Assembly (NCBI GenBank): GCA_050012675.1
Contig: JBEKGS010000004.1
Span: forward strand, 95,577-159,576
Reading direction: 5' to 3'
Length of the DNA stretch: 64,000 bases
Source of the DNA: Fen-455 sp050012675
GTDB lineage: Bacteria; Actinomycetota; Acidimicrobiia; Acidimicrobiales; Bog-793
The translations under genes were made by a program, and so were the position numbers. The stretch's first letter is position 1; each line of letters begins with the position of its first letter. This document shows, piece after piece, positions 43,395 through 52,379 of the stretch. The notes beneath the pieces are model-generated. The model did no database searches and was not told the DNA's origin. It saw nothing but the letters and a program-made list of their open reading frames with translations.

Positions 43395-44149
43395 GGGTGA
43401 TCCCCTGCCTTGACGTCGATGGCGGCAGGGTGGTGAAAGGTGTCGAGTTCAAGGGGCTCCGCGACGCCGGGGATCCCGTGGAGCTCGCCGCCCGTTACGA
43501 CGCGGAGGGCGCGGACGAGCTCGTGCTGCTCGACATAACCGCCTCGTCTGACGATCGCGCCACCATGTTGCACGTCGTGGAGCGTGCTGCCGAGCAGGTC
43601 TTCATCCCCTTGACCGTCGGTGGTGGAGTCCGCCGCGTCGCCGACGCCCGGGCGCTTTTGCGCGCGGGAGCCGACAAGGTGGCCGTCAACTCCGCCGCTG
43701 TCGCCGCGCCGGGTCTGATCGCCGCCCTGGCGGGCGAGTTCGGGGCGCAGTGTGTCGTGGTGGCTATCGACGCCCGCCGCAGCGAAGGTGGCCACTGGGA
43801 GGTCTTCACCCACGGCGGGCGCCGTCCTACCGGCCTCGACGCGCTCAGCTGGGCGGCGGTGTGCACCCGACTCGGCGCCGGCGAGATCCTTCTCACCTCG
43901 ATGGACCGGGACGGGACACAGGCGGGTTACGACCTGGAGCTGACGAGCCGGATCGCGGGCTTCGTGCGTGTGCCGGTGATCGCCAGCGGGGGAGTCGGCA
44001 CGCTGGAGCACCTGGTCGAGGGAGCGCTCATCGGTCACGCCGACGGACTGATCGCCGCCTCCATCTTCCACTTCGGCCGCCACAGCATCGCTGAGGCGAA
44101 GCAGGCACTGGCGTCCCGCGGGCTCACCGTGCGGCCGCCGGGCGCCTGA
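43382..44149 (+). CDS. hisF: Imidazole glycerol phosphate synthase subunit HisF
   Basis: 255 residues. Phosphate- and catalysis-relevant motifs IPCLDVDGGRVVKGVEF, LTVGGGVR, DKVAVNSAA and TSMDRDGTQAGYDLEL. It joins ammonia from HisH to PRFAR, giving IGP and AICAR. GTG 43382 or 43391. The last 26 bp overlap the convergent ATP-grasp gene. Confidence 0.95.
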   Translation: MRAVRVIPCLDVDGGRVVKGVEFKGLRDAGDPVELAARYDAEGADELVLLDITASSDDRATMLHVVERAAEQVFIPLTVGGGVRRVADARALLRAGADKVAVNSAAVAAPGLIAALAGEFGAQCVVVAIDARRSEGGHWEVFTHGGRRPTGLDALSWAAVCTRLGAGEILLTSMDRDGTQAGYDLELTSRIAGFVRVPVIASGGVGTLEHLVEGALIGHADGLIAASIFHFGRHSIAEAKQALASRGLTVRPPGA

Positions 44150-45380
44150 GCGGTCGTTCCTTTTCCAGGCGGACCTCCAGCAGGGCAAGTGCCCCCCGCA
44201 GGCAGGCCTCCACCTCCTCGGGTTTTTCGCCACGGGCGAAGACGAAGCCCAGGTAGCGGTTTCCCTCGGGCAAGGGGACCAGCCTGCGGCCCGGGGCGAT
44301 GGTCACCTCGATGCCGACCACGCCCTTCAGCGCGAGAGCGCGCTCGCGGCCGGCCACCTCGGCGAGGATGCCGCCGGTGGAGATCGGGAGCATCAGGACC
44401 CCGGCCGCGCCCGTGGCCCGCTTGAGCGAGGCCACCGGGCGGCCGAGCGCGTGGGCCAGGATGAGGTACTCGAGGCTCATCCCCGTCCCGAACGACAAGG
44501 TCCGCGAGCACAGCCCCCCGATCGAGCGGGCGGCCACCTCGATGACCCACGCCCGCCCTTCGCGCACGCGCAGCTCCGCGTGGATGGGCCCCTGTCTCAA
44601 CTTGAGGGCTCTCGTGGCGGCCTGGGTCGTCATGGTCACGGCCCGGAGGTCACCTGCTTTCAGCCTGGAGGGGGTCACGTAGATGGTCTCCTCGAAAAAG
44701 GGGCCTTCGAGCGGGTCGGGCTTGTCGAACACGGCCAGGACGGTCAGTTCGCCGTCGGTGAGGACGCCCTCCAGGGCCACCTCGGGCCCGGGCACGAACT
44801 CCTCCAACAACAGGGGCTGCTCCGGCGGTGCCCCCGCCTTCAAGGCGATCGATCGGGTGCGCTCGGCGGCGGCAAGGGCCTGTTCGACGGTGTCGGCCCG
44901 GATGACGCCCTGGCTCCCCGACAACGACGTCGGCTTGACCACCAAGGGGAGCCCGACCGTTTCGGCGAGCCGGGCCAGTTCGGCCGCTCCGGCGTTTGGG
45001 GGCAAGGCCGCGAAGCCCGGCTGGGACACCTCGGCTCCGTGGAGGCTCAGGCGCATCCGGAGCTTGTCGCGTGTGGCCGCGACGGCTTCGGGACTGTTCG
45101 AGCGCAGGCCGAGGCGCTGCGCGGCCCGGGCCGCCACGGCCGTGCCCTGGTCGTCCACGGCCACGACGGCATCGAGGGGCGACTTGCCGTCGAGCGCCAC
45201 GATCTGCTCGGCGGCGGCGTCGGGATCCTCCAGGCAGATCTGCACGGACGCGCCGTCCGCGCCCAGAACTAGCGGCTCGTTGCACCCGATGATCACCTGG
45301 AGGTCGAGCGCCCTGGCCGCCTCGAGGAAGTCCGAGGCCCTGTAGGAGGCGGAGGGGACGAGAAGAAGGACACGATCCAC
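44124..45380 (-). CDS. ATP-grasp enzyme of unknown substrate
   Basis: 418 residues: N-terminal preATP-grasp (about 1-100), ATP-grasp (about 105-310, with VVKPTSLSGSQGVIRADT, LLEEFVPGPEVALEGVL and WVIEVAARSIGGL) and a C-terminal domain. It resembles the stand-alone carbamoyl-phosphate-synthetase-like or L-amino-acid ligase group. It lies antisense inside the histidine cluster, between hisF and the GroES-like/hisI genes, which suggests but does not prove a link to amino-acid metabolism. Start GTG 45380. Confidence 0.75.
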   Translation of the reverse strand: MDRVLLLVPSASYRASDFLEAARALDLQVIIGCNEPLVLGADGASVQICLEDPDAAAEQIVALDGKSPLDAVVAVDDQGTAVAARAAQRLGLRSNSPEAVAATRDKLRMRLSLHGAEVSQPGFAALPPNAGAAELARLAETVGLPLVVKPTSLSGSQGVIRADTVEQALAAAERTRSIALKAGAPPEQPLLLEEFVPGPEVALEGVLTDGELTVLAVFDKPDPLEGPFFEETIYVTPSRLKAGDLRAVTMTTQAATRALKLRQGPIHAELRVREGRAWVIEVAARSIGGLCSRTLSFGTGMSLEYLILAHALGRPVASLKRATGAAGVLMLPISTGGILAEVAGRERALALKGVVGIEVTIAPGRRLVPLPEGNRYLGFVFARGEKPEEVEACLRGALALLEVRLEKERPLRRPAAAR

Positions 45381-45515
45381 GCCCCCAATGATGCCGGGTC
45401 TGGCGGGGACTGCCGCTCAGGTGACGGCTCTTCCGGCTCCGGCGCCGCTCAGGGTCGAAGCGGGCCTTCCCGGCCGCGCCGGGGCCGGTCGACCGCGCCG
45501 TCGCCTCAGGCGCAC

Positions 45516-45521
45516 TACCGT
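45516..45521 (+). promoter_or_regulatory. -10 element TACCGT for leaderless GroES-like gene
   Basis: TACCGT is 7 nt before GTG 45529 and decides this start over the longer frame to 45388. Confidence 0.5.
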
Positions 45522-45528
45522 TTCGGTC

Positions 45529-45885
45529 GTGGAGCTACTCGAGCCGGACCGGTCCAAGCCGGGTTCCAACGACGTGAAGCAGCCCGTGACGATGCTCAAC
45601 GACCGCGTGCTCGTGCACGTTCCGGCCGCCGAGGGCGAGCGCCGGTCGCGTTCAGGCATTCTCATACCGGCCACGGCGTCAGTCGCGCGTCGGCTCAGCT
45701 GGGCCGAGGTCGCGGCGGTCGGGCCCAATGTGCGCTCGATCCGGGCCGGCGACCGCGTTCTTTTCAACCCCGACGAGTGCTTCGAGGTAGAAGTGCAGGG
45801 CGAGGACTACGTGATCCTTCGCGAGCGTGACATCCCGGCGGTCGCCTCTGAACGGTTGGAGGACGGGACAGGGTTGTACTTGTGA
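45529..45885 (+). CDS. GroES-family co-chaperonin-like protein (no GroEL nearby)
   Basis: 118 residues from GTG 45529. After a 20-residue tail, it has the GroES beta-barrel pattern: MLNDRVLVHVP, SGILIPATAS (mobile-loop position), GPNVRSIRAGDRVLFNPD and YVILRERDIPAV. It could be a co-chaperonin paralogue for a GroEL elsewhere or a repurposed barrel. The stop overlaps the hisI GTG by 4 nt, so it is expressed with hisI. Divergent from the ATP-grasp gene. Confidence 0.75.
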   Translation: MELLEPDRSKPGSNDVKQPVTMLNDRVLVHVPAAEGERRSRSGILIPATASVARRLSWAEVAAVGPNVRSIRAGDRVLFNPDECFEVEVQGEDYVILRERDIPAVASERLEDGTGLYL

Positions 45886-46244
45886 CAGGTTCGCCGGTGG
45901 ATTTCACCGATGAGCAGATGGCGGGGATCCGTTTCGACGACAGGGGTCTCGTGGCCGCGATCGTGCAGGATCGCTCCACGCGCGACGTTTTGATGCTCGG
46001 GTGGATGGATGCCGAGGCGTTGCGCCGCACACTTACGACCGGCCGCACCTGGTTCTGGAGCAGGAGCCGCCAGGAGTACTGGTGCAAGGGCGAGACTTCG
46101 GGCAATCGCCAGTGGGTCCGGGCCGCCGCCTACGACTGTGACGGCGACGCCGTGCTCGTCAGTGTCGACCAGGAGGGAACCGGGGCTTGTCACACCGGGG
46201 ACTGGAGCTGTTTTCACCGCCGCTTCGGCAGCTCGGAGCCGTGA
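45882..46244 (+). CDS. hisI: Phosphoribosyl-AMP cyclohydrolase
   Basis: 120 residues. Zn/Mg motifs MLGWMDAEAL, WFWSRSRQEYWCKGETSGN, DCDGDAVLVSVDQEG and ACHTG are intact. It opens the purine ring of PR-AMP. No HisE domain is fused and hisE/hisG are not in the window. GTG 45882; overlaps the GroES-like gene and trpE by 4 nt each. Confidence 0.95.
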   Translation: MTGSPVDFTDEQMAGIRFDDRGLVAAIVQDRSTRDVLMLGWMDAEALRRTLTTGRTWFWSRSRQEYWCKGETSGNRQWVRAAAYDCDGDAVLVSVDQEGTGACHTGDWSCFHRRFGSSEP

Positions 46245-47839
46245 CCGGCGCCGGGCGGGAGGGGTGCTCGCGTCCGGCAGCCCCGACCCTTTCCCCCGAC
46301 AGCGACGCTTCGGGGGCGAGCCCGGACTTCGAGTCCTTTTGCGAGCTCTCCCGGGACTACTCGGTCGTCCCGGTCTGGCGGGAGCTGATAGCCGACGGCC
46401 TGACGCCCATCGGGGCTTATCGCGCCATGGTCGGGGACGGGCCCGGCTTCCTGCTCGAGTCTGTCGAACACGGGGAGCGCTGGAGCCGCTTTTCCTTCGT
46501 CGGGCGCGCGCCGGCCGCCACGTTGGTGGCACGCGGCCTCGACATCGAGGTCACCGAGGGCTCACTTCCCGATTCGGTGCCGTGCGACAGCGGTGTCCTC
46601 GCCTGCATCGAGTCGCTCCTCGACAAGTTCCGCTCGCCCTCGATAGAGGGCTTGCCTCCGCTTCACGGCGGTCTTGTGGGCTATCTCGGCTACGACGTGG
46701 TCCGCGAGGTCGAAAGGCTCCCGGCAGTGCCCCGCGACGACTTGGGTCACCCCGATGCGGTCATCTCGGTGATCGGTGAGCTGGCCGCCTTCGACCACTG
46801 GCGACAGCGGGTCACCCTCGTCAACAACGTGCTCGTCGAGGAGGACAACGACGAAAGAGGCGACCCGGCGCTGTCCCGCCCGGCGTACCTCGAGGCCTTG
46901 CGGCGCTTGGAGGTGATCCGCAGCGATCTCGAGCGCCAAGGTGGTGGCCGGCTCGCGACCCCGCCCTCGCCGGGAGCGACACTTCCTTCGGCCGAGGTGC
47001 GGCGCGGGACCAGCGCCGAGATGTACCGCCGGGCCGTCGAGGCCGCCAAGGAGTACATCCGGGCGGGTGACGCCTTCCAGGTCGTCTTGTCGCAGCGCTT
47101 CGACTTCGACCTGGGCTGCGACCCCTTCGACGTCTACCGCGTGCTGCGCCAGGTGAACCCCAGTCCGTACATGTTCTTCCTCCGCCAAGGAGGCGTCTCG
47201 GTCGTGGGAGCCTCGCCCGAGCCCATGGTGCAGGTTCTCGGCGGGCGCGTCGTTTCGCGACCCATCGCCGGTACGCGGCGGCGGGGCTCGAACGACGAGG
47301 AGGACCGAAGGCTCGAAGCCGAGCTGGTCGAGAACCCCAAGGAGCTCGCCGAGCACGTCATGCTCGTCGACCTCGCCCGCAACGACGTCGGCAGGATCGC
47401 ACGTTTCGGCTCCGAACGCGTCGAGGAGCTCATGACCGTCGAGCGCTACAGCCACGTGATGCACCTCACCTCGGAGGTGTCCGGCGAGCTGCTCGAGGCC
47501 AGGGGGCCGGTGGACGTGCTGAGAGCGACGCTTCCCGCCGGCACCGTCTCAGGGGCGCCGAAGGTGCGGGCGATGGAGATCATCGACGAGCTCGAGCCCA
47601 CAAAGCGAGGCCCGTACGCGGGCGTGGTGGGCTACATCGACTTCTCCGGCAACCTGGACACCGCCATCGCCATCCGCACCCTGGTCGCCACAGACGACGG
47701 GAAAGCCTCCGTCCAGGCCGGGGCGGGCATCGTCGCCGACAGCGACCCGGCCGCCGAGGACGAGGAGTGCGCGGCGAAGGCCGCGGCGGTGCTGGCGGCG
47801 GTGGCGGGGGCTCGCCAGCTGTCTTCGGAGGGGCGGTAG
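46241..47839 (+). CDS. trpE: Anthranilate synthase component I
   Basis: 532 residues from GTG 46241 (4-nt overlap with hisI). The regulatory LLES element (GFLLESVEHGERWSRFSFVG region) indicates tryptophan feedback. Chorismate-binding blocks: YIRAGDAFQVVLSQRF, RPIAGTRRRG, HVMLVDLARNDVGR and AGAGIVADSDP. The glutaminase partner TrpG is not in the window. hisI-trpE fusion of the his and trp units is typical of Actinobacteria. Confidence 0.94.
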   Translation: MTGAGREGCSRPAAPTLSPDSDASGASPDFESFCELSRDYSVVPVWRELIADGLTPIGAYRAMVGDGPGFLLESVEHGERWSRFSFVGRAPAATLVARGLDIEVTEGSLPDSVPCDSGVLACIESLLDKFRSPSIEGLPPLHGGLVGYLGYDVVREVERLPAVPRDDLGHPDAVISVIGELAAFDHWRQRVTLVNNVLVEEDNDERGDPALSRPAYLEALRRLEVIRSDLERQGGGRLATPPSPGATLPSAEVRRGTSAEMYRRAVEAAKEYIRAGDAFQVVLSQRFDFDLGCDPFDVYRVLRQVNPSPYMFFLRQGGVSVVGASPEPMVQVLGGRVVSRPIAGTRRRGSNDEEDRRLEAELVENPKELAEHVMLVDLARNDVGRIARFGSERVEELMTVERYSHVMHLTSEVSGELLEARGPVDVLRATLPAGTVSGAPKVRAMEIIDELEPTKRGPYAGVVGYIDFSGNLDTAIAIRTLVATDDGKASVQAGAGIVADSDPAAEDEECAAKAAAVLAAVAGARQLSSEGR

Positions 47840-47841
47840 TC

Positions 47842-48789
47842 CTGAGCCAGGGACTCGGCCTCCGGGAGTCGTACGCCCGTATCCGCGAGGATGCCTGTGG
47901 GCTCGAGACGGCACGGGACGTTGTCGTCGTGAGCGGCCCCGATGCCCGGGCTTGGCTGCAGGGCCAGGTCAGCCAGGACCTCGACGCACTCGGCGTGGGT
48001 CAGTGCGCCGAGACGCTCGTGCTGTCGCCCCAGGGCAAGGTGGACGCCTACTGCCGCGCAACGGTGCTCGCCGACGAGGTCGTGCTCTTGGACACCGCTA
48101 CCGGTTACGGCGAGGCGCTGTCGGAGCGCCTGCGGCGGTTCCGTCTGCGCGTGAAGGCGGACCTCGAGACCGGCACCGTCTCGTGCCTGCAGGTGCGCGG
48201 TCCCGCCTCGGCCGCGAGCATCGCCGCCCTGGGGCTCGGGGCGGTGCCGGCTTCGGCCTACGGCCCCGGCGACAACTGGGTCATCGCTGTCCAGGTGAAC
48301 TGGCCCGGTTTCGCGGGCGTGGACGTGCTGAAGGGAGCCGGCGCGCCTTGTTGGCCGAAGGCCGAGCTCGTCTCGGGCGACCCGGCGGCCTTCGAGGCGG
48401 CGCGCATCGAGGCGGGAGTGCCGGCGATGGGCCTCGAGCTCACCGACAAGACCATCCCACACGAAGCCGGCAACCTCGTGGCTCACGCCGTGAGCCTCAC
48501 GAAGGGCTGTTACACGGGCCAGGAGCTCGTGGCCCGCCTCGAGGCCAGGGGCGCCAACGTGGCGCGACGGTTGCGGGGCCTCGTCGTGGACCCGGGCGGC
48601 GAGTGCCCGAAGGACGCCAGCATCGTGTCTGGGGACCGTTTGCTGGGCGGCGTCACCAGCAGCGCCTGGTCACCGAGGTTCGAGGGTCCCGTCGCCCTCG
48701 CCTATGTGCGCCGCGACGTCGCCATCCCGCAGAGGGCCACCGTCGTGCCGGGCGGGGCCGAGGCCGAGATCCGGGAAATCCCTCTCTAG
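47842..48789 (+). CDS. ygfZ: YgfZ/GcvT-like folate-binding protein, probable CTG start
   Basis: 315 residues if it starts at CTG 47842. The YgfZ core SGPDARAWLQGQVSQDLDAL, AYCRATVL and the signature KGCYTGQELVARLEA are present. YgfZ helps Fe-S enzyme maturation with folate. No ATG, GTG or TTG exists between 47770 and the conserved core; a GGAGGGG ribosome binding site at 47827-47833 is spaced 8 nt from CTG 47842. The alternative is GTG 47767, overlapping trpE by 73 nt and adding a Gly-rich stretch. Confidence 0.8.
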   Translation: MSQGLGLRESYARIREDACGLETARDVVVVSGPDARAWLQGQVSQDLDALGVGQCAETLVLSPQGKVDAYCRATVLADEVVLLDTATGYGEALSERLRRFRLRVKADLETGTVSCLQVRGPASAASIAALGLGAVPASAYGPGDNWVIAVQVNWPGFAGVDVLKGAGAPCWPKAELVSGDPAAFEAARIEAGVPAMGLELTDKTIPHEAGNLVAHAVSLTKGCYTGQELVARLEARGANVARRLRGLVVDPGGECPKDASIVSGDRLLGGVTSSAWSPRFEGPVALAYVRRDVAIPQRATVVPGGAEAEIREIPL

Positions 48790-48807
48790 ATCGGATATAC
48801 AAAGGCA

Positions 48808-49737
48808 GTGGCAGCCATCCCACTGGCGGTTTGCGCGGCGCTGTGCAACGCCTTGACCACGATCTTCCAGCGCCTCGGCGTCGAGACGGCTCCCGACGCC
48901 CAGCTTCGCGGCCTGAGCCTCTTGCGCCACGTCCTCAGGCGCCCGATCTGGTACGTCGGGTTCGCCGCCATGCTCGGGTCGTTCCTGTTCCAGGCGACCG
49001 CGCTCGGCTTCGGGTCGCTCAGCGTCGTGCAGCCCCTCATGGTCACTGAGCTCGTCTTCCTGGTCGTGATCTTGCGCGTGTGGTTCGGCTCGCCTCTTGG
49101 CTGGCGCGAGGCGACCGGGACCGTGCTGACCGTGGCGGGGCTGGCCGGCTTCCTCGCCATGAGCAACACGGGCGGCGGCACGTCGTTTCCCACCACCGAG
49201 GGCTGGGTGATCATGATCGCCGCGTGCTTCTCGGCCGTCGCCATCTGTGTCGCCATGACCCGGGCGAGGTCGCGGTCACGGGTCTGGCGTTCGGCATGGT
49301 TCGGCTCCGCGGCGGCGATCTCGTTCTCGCTCAGCGCGGCGTTCACCAAGGCGACGACGATCCTGTTCTCGCACGGCTTCTGGCAGATCTTCGAGCACTG
49401 GCAGCCCTACGCCATCATCGTGGCCGGGCTGGCCGGTCTCGTGCTCACCCAGGACGCCTTCCATGCCGGGCCGATAACGGCCTCGCAGGCGACGCTCACC
49501 ATTGTCGACCCCATCGTGAGCGTCGTGATCGGCGTCGGCCTGTTCGGAGACGACCTGCGAGGCGGACTGGGTGCCCTCGCGTTCGATGCCGCCGCCCTGC
49601 TGGTCATGTGCGTGGGACTGTTCGTGTTGACCCAGTCGCCGCTGATCGCCGGATCGGTCAACGAGGAGCACCTCGGCAGGTCCCGTGTCGCCCACGTCGA
49701 GGGGAAGGTCCGGGAGGTGTCCGCAACAGGCCGGTAG
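48808..49737 (+). CDS. DMT/EamA-like membrane transporter
   Basis: 309 residues with about nine to ten membrane segments in two related halves (AALCNALTTIFQRLG near the start; SVVIGVGLFGDDLRGG in the second half). It resembles the DMT superfamily of the DUF803/NIPA-like type. Substrate unknown; could export a metabolite of the surrounding trp cluster. GTG 48808. Followed by trpC with its own -10. Confidence 0.8.
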   Translation: MAAIPLAVCAALCNALTTIFQRLGVETAPDAQLRGLSLLRHVLRRPIWYVGFAAMLGSFLFQATALGFGSLSVVQPLMVTELVFLVVILRVWFGSPLGWREATGTVLTVAGLAGFLAMSNTGGGTSFPTTEGWVIMIAACFSAVAICVAMTRARSRSRVWRSAWFGSAAAISFSLSAAFTKATTILFSHGFWQIFEHWQPYAIIVAGLAGLVLTQDAFHAGPITASQATLTIVDPIVSVVIGVGLFGDDLRGGLGALAFDAAALLVMCVGLFVLTQSPLIAGSVNEEHLGRSRVAHVEGKVREVSATGR

Positions 49738-49740
49738 GCT
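49735..49740 (+). promoter_or_regulatory. -10 element TAGGCT for leaderless trpC
   Basis: TAGGCT overlaps the transporter stop codon and is 7 nt before GTG 49748; no ribosome binding site. Confidence 0.5.
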
Positions 49741-49747
49741 CGCGGCG

Positions 49748-50560
49748 GTGGCCACATATCTCGACAGCATCGGGGCGTGGCACCGTGCCGCGGCGTCGCG
49801 TGACCACAGGGACTTGCAGGATCTCGCCACAAAGGCGCGGGCCTCGTCACCGCCCCGAGACTTCGCCGGGGCCCTCAAGAGCCATGGGGGCGCGAGCCTC
49901 GGTGAGGACACGATCGCGCTCATAGCCGAGATAAAGCGCCGCTCGCCCTCCAAGGGCGACCTCAACCCGGGCCTCGATCCGGCACAGGTTGGCCGGGCCT
50001 ACGAGGCCGGTGGCGCGTCGTGCCTGTCGGTGCTGACCGACGGCCCGTATTTCGCGGGCAGCCCTGAGGACTTGCGGCTGGCTCGAGGTGCCGTCGGAAT
50101 TCCTGTGCTTCGCAAGGACTTCACGGTCTCGGCCGCCGACGTATACGACGCCCGGCTGATGGGCGCGGACGCCGTGCTCCTCATCGTGGCGCTGTTGGAC
50201 CGTGCTGAACTGGCTCAATTGCACGAGATCGCCGAGGACCTGGCCATGGCCGTCCTGGTCGAGGTGCACGACGAGCGCGAGCTCGAGCTGGCGCTCGGCA
50301 TCGGGGCGAGCCTTGTGGGCGTCAACCAGCGGGACCTGCACACTTTCGAGGTGGACAGGGGACGCGCCGCCCGTGTGGCACACAACGTGCCCGCCGGCGT
50401 GCTGAAGGTCGCCGAGTCCGGTGTGAGCTCGGCCGGGGATGTGGCCGCGTTGGCCGAGGCGGGCTTCGACGCCGTGCTCGTAGGCGAGGCTCTCGTGCGC
50501 AGGCCCGACCAGCGTGCGGCAGTCGCCGAGCTCTTGGGGCGGAACGTGCCATGTGGGTGA
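49748..50560 (+). CDS. trpC: Indole-3-glycerol phosphate synthase
   Basis: 270 residues. IAEIKRRSPSKGDL (phosphate and catalytic Lys), LRKDFTVSAADVYDAR, VGVNQRDLHTFEVD and VAESGVSSAGD are intact. It forms IGP from CdRP. GTG 49748. trpD, normally needed before this step, is not in the window. Overlaps trpF by 10 nt. Confidence 0.95.
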   Translation: MATYLDSIGAWHRAAASRDHRDLQDLATKARASSPPRDFAGALKSHGGASLGEDTIALIAEIKRRSPSKGDLNPGLDPAQVGRAYEAGGASCLSVLTDGPYFAGSPEDLRLARGAVGIPVLRKDFTVSAADVYDARLMGADAVLLIVALLDRAELAQLHEIAEDLAMAVLVEVHDERELELALGIGASLVGVNQRDLHTFEVDRGRAARVAHNVPAGVLKVAESGVSSAGDVAALAEAGFDAVLVGEALVRRPDQRAAVAELLGRNVPCG

Positions 50561-51207
50561 AGATCTGCGGGATCACGAGCGAGGAGGACGCCCTCATCGC
50601 CGTGGCCATGGGGGCCGACGCGGTCGGCTTTGTCTTCGCACCTTCTCCCCGCCAGATGAGCCCGAGCGCGGTGTCGGCGATCACGAGGCGCCTTCCTCCG
50701 GAGATCTGCACGGTGGGGGTGTTCCGTGACGAGGAGCCCCGCCGCGTGGTCGAGATCGTGAACCGTGCGGGACTCGACGCCGCCCAGCTGCACGGCAACG
50801 AGACCTTCGAGGACTGCGGGTACGTCTCGGTCCGGGTTCCTTTAGTCATAAAGGCGTTCCCCGCCGGCGACAGCCGCCTTGCGCGAGCCGGTGAGTACGG
50901 AGCCGACATCGTCCTCGTGGACGCCCCCTCTCCCGGGTCGGGCAAGGTGTTCGACTGGCGTCTCGCCGAGGGGGCGCCGAAAGGGCGCAGACTCGTGCTT
51001 GCCGGGGGTCTCGACCCGGACAACGTGGGCGACGCCATCGCCCGCGTCCACCCCTGGGGCGTCGACGTGTCGTCCGGCGTGGAATCGAGCGTCGGCAAGA
51101 AGGACGCCCGGCGGGTGAGAGCCTTCGTGCAGGCCGCACGGGCCGCCGAGCCCGAGCCCTACGACAGCGATGACGCCGGCCCTTATGACTGGCAGGAGGA
51201 CCGTTGA
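50551..51207 (+). CDS. trpF: Phosphoribosylanthranilate isomerase
   Basis: 218 residues. WVKICGITSEEDAL with the catalytic Cys, LHGNE and VLAGGLDPDNV are typical. Its presence means PriA-type HisA is not needed. Overlaps trpC by 10 nt and trpB by 4 nt. The C-terminal 20 residues are acidic. Confidence 0.94.
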   Translation: MWVKICGITSEEDALIAVAMGADAVGFVFAPSPRQMSPSAVSAITRRLPPEICTVGVFRDEEPRRVVEIVNRAGLDAAQLHGNETFEDCGYVSVRVPLVIKAFPAGDSRLARAGEYGADIVLVDAPSPGSGKVFDWRLAEGAPKGRRLVLAGGLDPDNVGDAIARVHPWGVDVSSGVESSVGKKDARRVRAFVQAARAAEPEPYDSDDAGPYDWQEDR

Positions 51208-52379
51208 CCAACGGCCGTGCCCTGATGCGCGACCCGCAGCAGTTGGGACGATTCGGCGATTACGGCGGGCGCTTCGTCCCTGAGGCCCTCGTACCGGCCT
51301 GTGAGGAGCTCGAGGCCGCCTTTGCGGCTGCATGGGCGGACCCGGCCTTCAAAGGCCGCCTGGACGACCTCCTGGAGCATTATGGAGGCCGTCCCACCCC
51401 GGTCACCGAGTGCAGGCGACTGGGCGAGCGCCTCGGCATCCGACTGCTCCTGAAACGTGAGGACCTGGCACACACGGGGTCGCACAAGCTCAACAACGTC
51501 ATCGGCCAGGCACTGTTGGCCGAGCGCATGGGCAAGCGTCGGCTCATCGCCGAGACCGGGGCGGGCCAGCACGGCGTCGCCACGGCCACGGCCGCGGCAC
51601 TGCTGGGCCTCGAATGCCTCGTCTACATGGGCGCTGTCGATGTCGAGCGTCAGGCCTTGAACGTGTTCAGGATGGAGCTGCTCGGCGCCGAGGTGCGTCC
51701 CGTGCAGTCGGGCAGCCGGACGCTCAAAGATGCCATCAACGAAGCGCTTCGCGACTGGGTGGCGACCGTCGGGACGACCCACTACTGCATCGGCTCGGTC
51801 ATGGGCCCGCACCCCTATCCCTTCATGGTGCGGGAGTTCCAACGTGTCGTCGGCGACGAGGCCCGCGCCCAGTGCTTTGAGCTGCTCGGCTTCGACCCGG
51901 ACGTGGTCGTGGCGTGTGTCGGGGGCGGCTCGAACGCGGCAGGCACCTTCGCCGGGTTCGTCGACACCCAGGCGAGGCTCGTGGGCGTCGAGGCGGCAGG
52001 CGGGGCCGCCGCGACAAACGGCGTCCCCGGTGTCGTCCACGGTATGCGGTCCCGGTTCTTGCAGGACGAGGACGGCCAGATCCTCGAGGCGAGCTCGATA
52101 TCGGCCGGTCTGGACTACCCGGGGATCGGCCCCGAGCACGCCCATCTCGCTGCCACCGGGAGAGCCGAGTACCCCTCGGCGGGCGATGCGGAGGTGCTGG
52201 CGGCCTTCCGTTTGCTGGCAGAGACCGAGGGCATCATCCCCGCCCTCGAGCCCGCTCACGGCCTCGCATGGGTGGTGAGAGAAGCCGGCAAGTCGATCCC
52301 GCCCGGATCATCGGTGCTGTTGACGCTTTCGGGCAGGGGGGACAAGGACGTGGCCCTGGTGAGAGAGCTCGCGCAGTGA
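51204..52379 (+). CDS. trpB: Tryptophan synthase beta chain
   Basis: 391 residues. GGRFVPEAL, PLP lysine in HTGSHKLNNVIGQ, ETGAGQHGVATAT, GGGSNAAG. Forms tryptophan from indole and serine. TTG 51204 is preceded by the AGGAGGA ribosome binding site at 51194-51200. Confidence 0.97.
   Translation: MTNGRALMRDPQQLGRFGDYGGRFVPEALVPACEELEAAFAAAWADPAFKGRLDDLLEHYGGRPTPVTECRRLGERLGIRLLLKREDLAHTGSHKLNNVIGQALLAERMGKRRLIAETGAGQHGVATATAAALLGLECLVYMGAVDVERQALNVFRMELLGAEVRPVQSGSRTLKDAINEALRDWVATVGTTHYCIGSVMGPHPYPFMVREFQRVVGDEARAQCFELLGFDPDVVVACVGGGSNAAGTFAGFVDTQARLVGVEAAGGAAATNGVPGVVHGMRSRFLQDEDGQILEASSISAGLDYPGIGPEHAHLAATGRAEYPSAGDAEVLAAFRLLAETEGIIPALEPAHGLAWVVREAGKSIPPGSSVLLTLSGRGDKDVALVRELAQ

Noticed and set aside
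42719..44233. 504-codon open frame antisense to hisA-hisF
   Set aside because: Spans two conserved genes and a gene boundary; composition typical of a shadow frame.
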